From: Desulfovibrio sp. JY
Lineage (GTDB): Bacteria; Desulfobacterota; Desulfovibrionia; Desulfovibrionales; Desulfovibrionaceae
Assembly (NCBI GenBank): GCA_021730285.1
Contig: CP082962.1
Span: 2,356,001 to 2,420,000 of the forward strand
DNA length: 64,000 nt
Direction of reading: 5' to 3'
The notes under the pieces were generated by a model. It made no database searches. It worked only from the letters and a program-made list of their open reading frames with translations, and was not told the origin of the DNA. Position numbers and translations under genes: made by a program. Positions 51,964-59,453 of the stretch are shown piece by piece. Positions within the stretch are counted from its first letter, which is position 1, and the number at the start of each line of letters is the position of its first letter.

Positions 51964-52710
51964 CTATAATCCCATCATGGTCCGGGCGAGGTTGCGGAAT
52001 TCGAGGGACGTCGGCAGTCCGGGGTCGCCTTCCACGATAGTCTTGCCTTCTTCCTCGAAGGTATGGATGGCCCGGTCGCGGGGGATGACGCCGAGGATGG
52101 TGGTGTCCATTTTCGCGGCGAAATCCTCCACCCGGGCCTTCTCGTCGGCCATGTCGCGGCAGTTGAGGATCAGGCCGCCGAGCTCGGCGTAGTGGCGGTC
52201 GGCGAAATGGCGCAGGGCCAGGATGATGTTGCGGGCGGCGAGCAGGGCCATTTTCTCGCCCGAGGTGACGATGGCCACCTTGTCGGCAAAGCCTTCGCGC
52301 ATGGGCACGGCGATGCCGCCGCAGACGATGTCGGCCAGGATGTCGTAGAGCACCACGTCCGGGGCGTAGGTCGCGTAGGCGTTCATTTCTTCCAGCAGCT
52401 CGAAGGCGGTGAGCATGCCCCGGCCGAAGCAGCCGACGCCGGGCGTGGGGCCGCCGACCTCCAGGCAGGTGGCGCCGCCGAAACCGGTGCGGGCGATCTC
52501 GTCGAGGCTGGCCGGCCGGCCGTGTTCCTGGAGGTATTGCAGGATGGGCGGCGGGGTCAGGCCGCGCAGCAGATTGATGGTGGAGTCGGTTTTGGGGTCG
52601 CAGCCGATCTGCATGACCTTGCGGCCCTCGAGGCTCAGGGCGGCCGAGAGGCTCGAGGTCACGGTGGATTTGCCGATGCCGCCCTTGCCGTAGATGGCGA
52701 TCTTAATCAT
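51964..52710 (-). CDS. NifH-like iron-sulfur ATPase
   Basis: The 248-residue protein is a NifH/BchL/CfbC-type reductase that hydrolyses ATP to pass low-potential electrons to component 1. It has P-loop [14 protein letters not shown] (residue 8 on), DPKTDST, Cys94 in PGVGCFGRG and Cys130 in [17 protein letters not shown]; the two cysteines of each monomer bind a [4Fe-4S] cluster between subunits. It is shorter than NifH (about 290) because the C-terminal extension is missing. The ATG overlaps the radical SAM gene by 8 bases and AAGGAG is upstream. Confidence 0.93.
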   Translation of the reverse strand: MIKIAIYGKGGIGKSTVTSSLSAALSLEGRKVMQIGCDPKTDSTINLLRGLTPPPILQYLQEHGRPASLDEIARTGFGGATCLEVGGPTPGVGCFGRGMLTAFELLEEMNAYATYAPDVVLYDILADIVCGGIAVPMREGFADKVAIVTSGEKMALLAARNIILALRHFADRHYAELGGLILNCRDMADEKARVEDFAAKMDTTILGVIPRDRAIHTFEEEGKTIVEGDPGLPTSLEFRNLARTMMGL

Positions 52711-53716
52711 GCGCCGCTCCTTGCATCTTGAGGGAATCGCCGCGACTGGAGCCGATCGTGCGCCCGGCGCGGGCCAGCACGCTTTTCGCCTCGTCGACGG
52801 AGACGTACCGTTTCTTGGTGGTGATCTGGAATTCGTATTCGATCTTGTCTTGCCTGCTTTGCACGAAGGGGTTGCAGTTGGGCATGATGACGTTGGCCCC
52901 GCCCTGGACGAGCGCCCGGTACTGCCCCTGGTCGGGGTCCAGGGTGGCGACGGTATTGGCCGCCGCCAGATGGGTGTTTCGGGTCACGATACGGGTCAGG
53001 GCGAAGACGCGCAGCATCAGCTCGATGTCGCCGGCCGGCTCGTCCCCGAGCGGCGTGCTCCCGTCCGGAATGAACGGCCCGATATTGACCATGTCCGGCT
53101 GGAATTCCTGGAAAAAGAGGATGTCGTCGGCCAGATCGTCCAGGGTCTGGCCGGGCAGGCCCACGATGTTGCCGACGCCGGTCTGATAGCCCAGGGCGCG
53201 GATTTCCTTCAGGGCGCGAAGCCGCGCGTCGAGGCTGCGGCCGGGGCGCATCCGGGCGTAAAGCTCCGGGTTCATGGTCTCGTGCTTCATGAGGTAGCGG
53301 CCGGCCCCGGCGTCCCGGAAGGCGCGCAAATCGTCCGTCGAACGCTCGCCGAGGCTCAGGGTGACGGCCACGTCGGCCTTATCGAGAATCCGGCCCAGGA
53401 TGGAGCAGACCCGCTCCCGGGTGTAGTAGCCGTCCTCGCCGGATTGGAGGACCACGGTGCGCAGCCCGGCGGCGGCGATGGCCAGCGCGGTCTCCACGAC
53501 CTGGTCCTCGGACATGCGAAAGCGCTTGATGGTGCGGTTGCTTTTGCGCAGGCCGCAATAGAGGTCGTCGCACGAGCAGTGGTTGGAAAAATGCACCACC
53601 CCGCGCAGTTGGGCCTCGTCGCCGCAATACTCCCGGCGCACGCGGTCGGCTTCGGCAAAAAGCGTTTCCCCGGCCGCCGGGTCGCGAAGGGCGTCGAGAA
53701 TATCCCGTTTGTTCAT
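52703..53716 (-). CDS. HydE-like radical SAM protein with CxCx4C motif
   Basis: The 337-residue protein is a radical SAM enzyme of the HydE/BioB branch: [50 protein letters not shown] and [18 protein letters not shown] match HydE closely. In HydE the cluster motif is Cx3Cx2C; here the middle position is Asp51 and an extra Cys lies at 49, giving Cys47-x-Cys49-x4-Cys54. The nucleotides (TGC TCG TGC GAC GAC CTC TAT TGC) are unambiguous. HydE makes part of the H-cluster, but no HydF or HydG is adjacent, so it may build a cofactor for the operon's own proteins. Confidence 0.88.
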   Translation of the reverse strand: MNKRDILDALRDPAAGETLFAEADRVRREYCGDEAQLRGVVHFSNHCSCDDLYCGLRKSNRTIKRFRMSEDQVVETALAIAAAGLRTVVLQSGEDGYYTRERVCSILGRILDKADVAVTLSLGERSTDDLRAFRDAGAGRYLMKHETMNPELYARMRPGRSLDARLRALKEIRALGYQTGVGNIVGLPGQTLDDLADDILFFQEFQPDMVNIGPFIPDGSTPLGDEPAGDIELMLRVFALTRIVTRNTHLAAANTVATLDPDQGQYRALVQGGANVIMPNCNPFVQSRQDKIEYEFQITTKKRYVSVDEAKSVLARAGRTIGSSRGDSLKMQGAAHD

Positions 53717-53738
53717 GGCCGCATCCTTTGTCCCCCGC

Positions 53739-55400
53739 TTATTTCACGTTGCTGCTTACCACGCGTCCGGTGTCGCCGTCCTCGATGCGCAGCACGCAGG
53801 CGTTGCAGGGGTCGAATGTGTGAATGACGCGCGTGAGTTCCAGGGGATTGGCCGGGTCGGCCAGCGAAATGCCCCGCAGGGCCAGTTCCAGGGGGCCGAG
53901 GGTCCCGTCGCCGCTTCGGGGGGAGAAGTTCCAAAGCGAGGGCACCAGCGCGTCGTGGGCCACGATCCGCCTGTCCCGCAGGCGGATGCGGTGCACGAGC
54001 GCCCCCCGGGTGAGTTCCGCCAGGCCGATGCCCTCCCCGGCGTCCGGCAGCGTAAAGGCGGCCTGCAAGGCCGCGTTCCCCTGATCCAGGCAGCGGTCGA
54101 GGTCGCCAAGCCAGGTCGTGGCGGAGCGGATGCAGGCCACGGCCTCGAGCCCCCGGGCCAGCACGCGGCCGATGGTGGAATTAAGCGCCGCAAGCGGCAG
54201 ACCGAGCGTCGCCAGGGCCGCGTCCGCAAGCTCCCGGACCATGGCGTTGCCGCGTCCGTAGGCTCCGACAATGCGGGCCACGGGGCCGACCTCGCAGGCC
54301 CGTCCGGCATGGCGGGGCGCGCTGAACCAGCAAAAATCCTCGTTTCGCCAGTGGTAGGTCGTTTCCCCCGGGCCGAAGCGCAGCCGGTAGCGGTCCTTGT
54401 CCGGTTCGGCCCAGCCCGGGTCCGTCTCGTCGGAGACCGCTTCCGGGCTGGCCGGCCCGGCCTGGACGGTGTCTTTAACCGTGAAGACGCCGCCCGGGAA
54501 AAGGGCGTCGCCGCCCTCCGGGCCGGGGAACTCCCCCCAGGACAGAAAGGCGTCGGAGCGGCCCACGGCGGCCCAGTCCTTATAGATGCCGCCCACGAGC
54601 AGGACATCGGGCAGCAAGGTGTCTTCGATAAATTGCCGGCACTCGTGCAAAAGCGCCGCGCACTCGGCCCGCGCCGCCGGGGACAGGTCGGGATTGCCGC
54701 CGCCAGTCAGGCTGGCGCTTTGGGGAAGCCCTCCGACATGCCAGGTGGCGCTGGCCGCCAGGGTGCCTTGCAGGATCGCCTGGGCCCGGCCCAGCTTCGT
54801 CCGGATTTCCATGGCCGGCTGGACATGGCTCAAAACGAGCAGACAAGCTTCGGGGGAGGCGGCATAGGCCGGGTGGTCGCCGCCCGCTGTGGAAAAAGGC
54901 GCGCCTTTCTCCGCCGAAGCCAGGGCGGCGAGACGCTTTTGCGCCTCGTCGAAAAACCGGGCCTCGGCCGTGAGGCTGGGGTTGCTTTCGCGGGCAAGCG
55001 CGGCAGTCTTTTCGGGCGTCGCCCGCAAGGCGGCGGCCAGGCTCAGCCAGTCGCCCGCATAAAACAGGTAGAAGAAGGTGAGGTGGTCGAGGAGAAACTG
55101 CAACGCGTGGGCGATGTTGCGAACCAGGAGGGCGGATTCGGGCAGGCGTATGTCGATAAGCTGTTCCAGGGCCCGGGTGGCGGCCAGGGCATGGCCGGCA
55201 TTGCACAGGCAATGGGGGCGCTGGGCAAAGAAGGATTCCTCCCCGGACAGCGTCGCTCCCAGCAGATAATTCATATTCTGGATCATCTTCCCCGTGCTCC
55301 AGGCCTCCACCACCCGTCCCTGGCTCAAAAGGACGCTGATGATGAAAAGATTCCCGTCACACTGGGCGATGTCGGCGTTTTTTTCGGAGGGTAGCGACAT
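53739..55400 (-). CDS. [NiFe]-hydrogenase large-subunit-like protein, divergent
   Basis: The 553-residue protein follows the [NiFe] large-subunit fold. The N-terminal motif RxCGxCxxxH appears as RPHCLCNAGHALAATRALE: Cys66 and His70 keep their places, but the first Cys is His63 with Cys64 beside it. The C-terminal motif is DPCNACVLR (Cys532, Cys535), followed by a 15-residue tail as in unprocessed precursors. TRGALVHRIRLRDRRIVAH matches the conserved RGLLxH segment, but the RIEGH motif is lost. No small subunit or hyp gene is near. It heads the operon, 22 bases before the radical SAM gene. The start is uncertain (GTG at 55442 also possible). Confidence 0.8.
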   Translation of the reverse strand: MSLPSEKNADIAQCDGNLFIISVLLSQGRVVEAWSTGKMIQNMNYLLGATLSGEESFFAQRPHCLCNAGHALAATRALEQLIDIRLPESALLVRNIAHALQFLLDHLTFFYLFYAGDWLSLAAALRATPEKTAALARESNPSLTAEARFFDEAQKRLAALASAEKGAPFSTAGGDHPAYAASPEACLLVLSHVQPAMEIRTKLGRAQAILQGTLAASATWHVGGLPQSASLTGGGNPDLSPAARAECAALLHECRQFIEDTLLPDVLLVGGIYKDWAAVGRSDAFLSWGEFPGPEGGDALFPGGVFTVKDTVQAGPASPEAVSDETDPGWAEPDKDRYRLRFGPGETTYHWRNEDFCWFSAPRHAGRACEVGPVARIVGAYGRGNAMVRELADAALATLGLPLAALNSTIGRVLARGLEAVACIRSATTWLGDLDRCLDQGNAALQAAFTLPDAGEGIGLAELTRGALVHRIRLRDRRIVAHDALVPSLWNFSPRSGDGTLGPLELALRGISLADPANPLELTRVIHTFDPCNACVLRIEDGDTGRVVSSNVK

Positions 55401-55837
55401 ACGGATGTCCCATGAAGCGCCAGGCTGCACGGCATGTTTCACGGCCTTCGCTTGCGCCCCGGGCGGGCGTGTTGCCTTGGCCGTATGGATAAAAAAACAA
55501 AAAATGTGTTACCGTTCTGAACAAGCCCTTGTCACGTGAAAAATAAGCGTTTTCCTAGATGGTATGCATTACCCGTGTGGCAGCGGGCAAGAAAGGCCGG
55601 AATTGCTTGTGGCGAACCGGCCGATGGCGGCGATGCGGATCAGGCGGTAAGGCAATCGTCGCGAAATCCGTGCAGGCTGCGTGGCGAGGGTGCGGGCAAA
55701 TGGGCATCACCAGCTTTACGCAAGGAAGCGCGATACGCGTTATTGGTTTCTCTTATCGTTGCAGACGTAACCACTTGTTTTTTAGACCTCTCCCAGATCC
55801 CTGTCAAAAGGAAAAGGGGGAGGGATGCCTCCGGCGG

Positions 55838-55871
55838 CCAGGGGAAACTTTTTGAAAAAAGTTTCCCCTGG
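55838..55871 (+). repeat. Terminator-like repeat unit
   Basis: CCAGGGGAAACTTTTT arms form the stem; ATGCCTCCGGCGGCC precedes it and GGACCCCTTCAAAAACTTTC follows. No plus-strand gene ends just before it, so here it may be a repeat rather than a working terminator. Confidence 0.7.
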
Positions 55872-56038
55872 ACCCCTTCAAAAACTTTCAAAGGGGTGGA
55901 GGGGGAACTGCTTGACCGTTGCAAGGGGATTGGATTGAAGCGCGAAGGCATCCATACCGAGCGGGTGCGCTGCCAGGAAATCCCAGACCATTTCACGCGT
56001 GAGGCCAAGGCGCTTCCCCATATGGGCTGCCTGGCCTG

Positions 56039-56118
56039 GGCCGGGGGAACGGGTGGCGTCCGCGAAGGCGTATTCTTCAAATATGCGCCGCGCGCGGACG
56101 CCACCCGTCCCCCCGGCC
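56039..56118 (-). repeat. Long hairpin with conserved 31-base core, copy 2
   Basis: 26-base arms (56039-56064 and 56093-56118, 25 of 26 paired) enclose a core sharing 31 identical bases with copy 1 at 20301-20331. The outer arms differ in sequence from copy 1 but still pair, as expected for selection on structure. It lies directly 3' of the MFS gene on the minus strand. Confidence 0.8.
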
Positions 56119-56142
56119 AACCAGTCAAGGGAAACGCAACGC

Positions 56143-57342
56143 CTAGGCGTTGGCGATGCTGTGGCCGGCATCCACCTTGCGGCTGGTCAGCAGAAAGCAC
56201 AGTCCGATGCCGACAAGACAGCAACCGGCGTTGCACAAAAACAAATCCGCGTAGCCGACGCGCTGCATGACCCAGGCGCCGTAGACCGGACCCACGAAGT
56301 TGCCGATCTGCAGGGACAGCATCATCAGGTTGGAATTGACCGCCTTGAAGCGCGGCGACGAGATGGTGAACATGAGTCCGTAAAGCGCCGGCGAGCTGAC
56401 CCCCATGCCGATGCCCATGAGCAGCGACGAGGCGTACAGCCCGACAAGGCTGTAGGACACGGCCATGAGCGCGAAACTGGCCGACGAGATAAGGAAGCTG
56501 AACATGATCAGCCGCACTTTATGGACTTTGTCGAAAAGCCGGTTGCCGAGCAGGCGGATGATGATCATGCAAAACATCTGGATGGTGAAGTACGAACCAA
56601 CGGTGCTGTAGCCGCGCGAGTGGAACAGTCCCTGGGCCATGAAAAAAAGCGAGGCAAAGGTGATGATATAGAGGACGTTGAGGATCAGCACCAACGCGAT
56701 ACGGGGCGACAGGGCGTTTCGGTACATGTCGCCCAGCGACATGGCCGACTGGGGCGTTTCGCCGCCCGCGCCCCGTCGCCGCCGCCGGCTGATGACGTAG
56801 ATCATGGCCAGTCCGGGCACGAGCAACAGCGACATGTCGCGGTAGGTGTAGGCCACCGACGGGAGGTGGGGAGTGATGACGTCGCACACGGACGGGACCA
56901 GGGAGTAGGGCAGGAGCAGGGCGATGGAATAGAGGCTGAAGGCCTGCCCGCTGTGCTCCGGCGCGATGCGCGAGACCATGAGCGTCATGCAGGCGGCGGA
57001 CAGCAGGTACACCGCCGCCCCGTTGGCCAGACGCACCACGAGGAGCGCGGCGACGCTTTGGGCGTACAGGTAGCTTATGCCGCAGCCGATGAGGATGAGC
57101 GCGCCGGCCAGGGCGCAGGGGATGGCGTTCCTGACGGTCAGATAGGGGCTGGCGAACAGGAAGAAGGCGATGGTGGACAGCGAGGAGCAGCCGATGAGAA
57201 AGCCGCGCCAGTTGGCCCCAATGTGTATTTCCTGGAGATAGAGATACAGATTGTAGAAGACCGTGATATTGCAGTAGGCCAGGAAGATGAGCAGACAGAT
57301 GAAGATGAAATCGATGGTCAGAAGTTTTGTTTGCTGGGACAT
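56143..57342 (-). CDS. Major facilitator superfamily transporter
   Basis: The 399-residue protein has about 12 membrane segments with a cytoplasmic loop rich in Arg (SRRRRRGAGGE, about 195-205) between the halves, the usual MFS layout. Features such as VRLANGAAVYLLSAACMTLM and GIGMGVSSPALYGLMF fit drug or metabolite efflux proteins, but the substrate is unknown. The gene overlaps the TetR gene by 25 bases, so it is the likely target of that regulator: an efflux pump induced by its ligand. Confidence 0.85.
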   Translation of the reverse strand: MSQQTKLLTIDFIFICLLIFLAYCNITVFYNLYLYLQEIHIGANWRGFLIGCSSLSTIAFFLFASPYLTVRNAIPCALAGALILIGCGISYLYAQSVAALLVVRLANGAAVYLLSAACMTLMVSRIAPEHSGQAFSLYSIALLLPYSLVPSVCDVITPHLPSVAYTYRDMSLLLVPGLAMIYVISRRRRRGAGGETPQSAMSLGDMYRNALSPRIALVLILNVLYIITFASLFFMAQGLFHSRGYSTVGSYFTIQMFCMIIIRLLGNRLFDKVHKVRLIMFSFLISSASFALMAVSYSLVGLYASSLLMGIGMGVSSPALYGLMFTISSPRFKAVNSNLMMLSLQIGNFVGPVYGAWVMQRVGYADLFLCNAGCCLVGIGLCFLLTSRKVDAGHSIANA

Positions 57343-58034
57343 GGCGGCAAGGCTTCGTTTGTTTCTTGGGGTTGGAGCAGGCCGTTTTTCACGAACCGGG
57401 CCACGACACGACTGATGGTCTCGATATCCTCAGGCGAATAGGCATCCTTTTCGATGAACCGCAAAAAGGTGTTCCTGTTGCGCTGAAAGGCGCTGGTCAT
57501 GATGAAAAGCGAAAAGGCCAGTACCTTGTTGCCCATGGACGATTGCGGTTGCCCGTTCATTTCGTGCACCAGCGCCGCAAGGGCCGTGAGCGTCGGCTCG
57601 ATGGTGCTTTCGTAGATGATGTTGAAAAAGGGCGTCGGGGTGATGAATTCGCGTTGCAGCAAAAGCGTCATCCAGCGTGAGCGGTTGGACGTCAAAAGCC
57701 GGGTGATGAGGTCGGTGACGATGCGCTGGGCGCGTTTCCCGGCATCCTCGCCGGCGGCCGCGCTTTGGGCCGTGGCCGTGGTGATGGCGGCCTGGTGCAG
57801 GCGGGCCAATTCTCCGGCCACCTGCTCGATGACCGCCCGGTAGAGCCCTTCCTTGCTGGAGAAGTGAAAGGCGATGGAGGCGATGTTGGTTTCCGCCGCC
57901 GCCGCCACCTCCCGGATGCCGACACCGGCATAGCCGCTTTTCGCGAAAAGCCGCAGCGCCTCGGCCAGGAGCTTCTCCCGGGTCAGCCGGCCTTTGGTCA
58001 GGCGTTTATCTGTCTTTGCGGGAAGTTGGGGCAT
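57318..58034 (-). CDS. TetR-family regulator (CecR/DUF1956-like)
   Basis: The 238-residue protein has an N-terminal TetR helix-turn-helix (about 18-65; TREKLLAEALRLFAKSGYAGVGIREVAAAAETNIASIAFHFSSKEGLY). The ligand domain resembles CecR/YbiH (DUF1956; MTLLLQREFITPTPFFNIIYE). It probably represses its own operon, which includes the MFS pump, through the 16-bp palindrome at 58101. The ATG at 58034 has GGAACA upstream. Confidence 0.9.
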   Translation of the reverse strand: MPQLPAKTDKRLTKGRLTREKLLAEALRLFAKSGYAGVGIREVAAAAETNIASIAFHFSSKEGLYRAVIEQVAGELARLHQAAITTATAQSAAAGEDAGKRAQRIVTDLITRLLTSNRSRWMTLLLQREFITPTPFFNIIYESTIEPTLTALAALVHEMNGQPQSSMGNKVLAFSLFIMTSAFQRNRNTFLRFIEKDAYSPEDIETISRVVARFVKNGLLQPQETNEALPPCPSKQNF

Positions 58035-58075
58035 GGTGTGTTCCTTGGCCTTGCGCTTGGCGCGAGGTGCGGGGA

Positions 58076-58104
58076 GGTATGCGCCTGTCCGGCAAAGTTG
58101 TCAA
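58076..58104 (-). promoter_or_regulatory. Sigma-70 promoter of the tetR-MFS operon
   Basis: On the minus strand TTGACA (58099-58104) is 17 bases from CATACC (58076-58081). The -35 box overlaps the operator palindrome, fitting repression by TetR. Confidence 0.6.
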
Positions 58105-58116
58105 TCGATCGATTGA
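58101..58116. promoter_or_regulatory. TetR operator palindrome
   Basis: TCAATCGATCGATTGA is a perfect 16-bp palindrome, overlapping the tetR -35 box, 67 bases upstream of its start codon. Confidence 0.7.
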
Positions 58117-58209
58117 TAATATTGATGGTGGCGGAAACGCCGGGCCATGGCTTTGGCCGGAGGCGGGATTTTACCCGGGGAATCGACGGTACATCGGGGC
58201 GGCGACCGG

Positions 58210-58240
58210 AACCAATTGTTTCGGTAGAAAACAATTGGTT
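58210..58240. promoter_or_regulatory. 12-bp inverted repeat in the tetR/glp intergenic region
   Basis: AACCAATTGTTT (58210-58221) and AAACAATTGGTT (58229-58240) are perfect complements separated by 7 bases. It may be an operator of the SorC-type regulator, which shares the CAATTG core with a palindrome at 58419, or a hairpin. The 456-base gap 58035-58490 holds no gene. Confidence 0.5.
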
Positions 58241-58403
58241 TAATTATTCTGGTTCATTTTCGATGGGATGTATGTTGTGGGCTGATTCAAAAATACTTGA
58301 AATTATTCTCTATTATTTCAAAATGGATGGACATTTTTGTGAAAAAGGCTCTTTGCGCCCCGGACGGCGCATGAAGGGTTGGTCACGAATTTGCGCCGGA
58401 CTG

Positions 58404-58432
58404 TTGACACATTCGTTTTACAATTGTATTTG
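58404..58432 (+). promoter_or_regulatory. Putative promoter of the glycerol operon
   Basis: TTGACA (58404-58409) is 17 bases from TATTTG (58427-58432). The perfect palindrome TACAATTGTA (58419-58428) lies in the spacer and could be the operator of the first gene's product. Confidence 0.5.
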
Positions 58433-58490
58433 AGCCGACACAAAGATCACAGCACCAGGCGTCCCGAACGCCAACAGGCCGGAGGCTCCC

Positions 58491-59438
58491 ATGACCGGGT
58501 TCGACGAAGAGGAAAACCAGCTCATCTCACGCGTCGCCTGGCTCTATTTTCACGAGGAGCTTACCCAGGGGGATATCGGCGAACGCCTCGGGCTCACGCG
58601 CCTCAAGGTCAACCGCCTGCTCCAGGCCGGACGCGAGGCCGGGCTCATCCGGGTCGTCATCAACACCGCCTTTCGCGACTGCGTCGCCCTGGAAGCCGAC
58701 CTCGTCCGCGAATTCGGCCTGACCCGGGCCATCGTCGTGCCGACCCCCGAGCGCGCCGGACAGCATTACTACGAAACCATCGGCCGCCCGGCCGGCGAAT
58801 ACGCCTCCCGCGAACTGACGGACGGCCAGCGTCTCGGCGTCGGCTGGGGCAACACCATGCGCGCGGCCATAAACGGCCTGGTCATCCGCACCGTGCGCGG
58901 CCTTTCCGTCACCTCCCTCTACGGCGGCGTGCCCAGAAGCCCGGTCAATCCCTTCGATTCCACGGCCATGTTCGCCAGAAAGCTTTCGGCCGAGGTCTGC
59001 AACCACCTGCCCGCGCCCATGTTCGTTTCCACCCCGGACGTGCGCGAGACCATCGCCGCCCAGCCCTTTTTCCAGACCTTCTACAAGGAGGCCCTGGACG
59101 TGGACATGATCCTCACCGCCGTTGGCGACATGACCGCCCAGGCCACCAACATCGCGCTGGGGGCCATAAGCCTGGACCAGCGCCGCGATCTGGCCCGGGC
59201 TGGCGCGGTGGGGGAGTTTTTCGGCCGCTTTCTCGACGCCGACGGCAACGTGCTGGACCACGGCATCAACCAGTGCAGCATGTCCCCGGATTTCGCGGGA
59301 CTGTGCAAGGTCCCCCATATCATTCTGGTCTCCGGCGGCATGGCCAAGGTGCCCATCCTGCAAGCCGTGTTGCGCCGCGGCTATGTGCATGCCTTTGTCA
59401 CGGACGCGAGCACGGCCCGCAGTCTGCTCAACCCTTAA
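58491..59438 (+). CDS. SorC/DeoR-type sugar-binding regulator of the glycerol operon
   Basis: The 315-residue protein has an N-terminal helix-turn-helix (EELTQGDIGERLGLTRLKVNRLLQAGREAGLIRV, about residues 22-55). The rest is a SorC-type phosphosugar-sensing domain (GVGWGNTMRAAINGLV, SGGMAKVPILQAVLRRGYVHAFVTD). As the first gene before glpD, glpF and glpK, it should respond to glycerol 3-phosphate or a related phosphate ester. GlpR of other bacteria is a DeoR protein, so a SorC member is unusual here. GGAGG precedes the ATG. Confidence 0.88.
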   Translation: MTGFDEEENQLISRVAWLYFHEELTQGDIGERLGLTRLKVNRLLQAGREAGLIRVVINTAFRDCVALEADLVREFGLTRAIVVPTPERAGQHYYETIGRPAGEYASRELTDGQRLGVGWGNTMRAAINGLVIRTVRGLSVTSLYGGVPRSPVNPFDSTAMFARKLSAEVCNHLPAPMFVSTPDVRETIAAQPFFQTFYKEALDVDMILTAVGDMTAQATNIALGAISLDQRRDLARAGAVGEFFGRFLDADGNVLDHGINQCSMSPDFAGLCKVPHIILVSGGMAKVPILQAVLRRGYVHAFVTDASTARSLLNP

Positions 59439-59453
59439 AGCCAAGGCGGAGCC

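Larger units (their letters stand above)
55401..56142. other. Intergenic region upstream of the nitrogenase-like operon
   Basis: The 742-base gap must hold the operon promoter. An AT-rich block at 55490-55560 is the likely site, with a perfect TCACGTGA palindrome at 55532-55539. A terminator-like unit (55838-55871) and the second long hairpin (56039-56118) follow. A minus-strand frame at 55878-56028 (about MGKRLGLTREMVWDFLAAH) looks faintly protein-like but has no family or ribosome-binding site. Confidence 0.5.

Noticed and set aside
49296-52710. A true molybdenum nitrogenase (nifHDK)
   Set aside because: NifK-like cysteines are absent, NifD-like lacks the first P-cluster Cys, proteins are shorter than NifD/K, and no nifB, nifE or nifN genes are present.
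42998-52710. Coenzyme F430 (cfb) cluster formed by cobB, cbiD and the NifH/D-like genes
   Set aside because: The cob genes form ordinary corrinoid operons separated from the NifH-like operon by three plus- and minus-strand genes; F430 is not known from these bacteria, and the Cfb system lacks HydE-like and hydrogenase-like parts.
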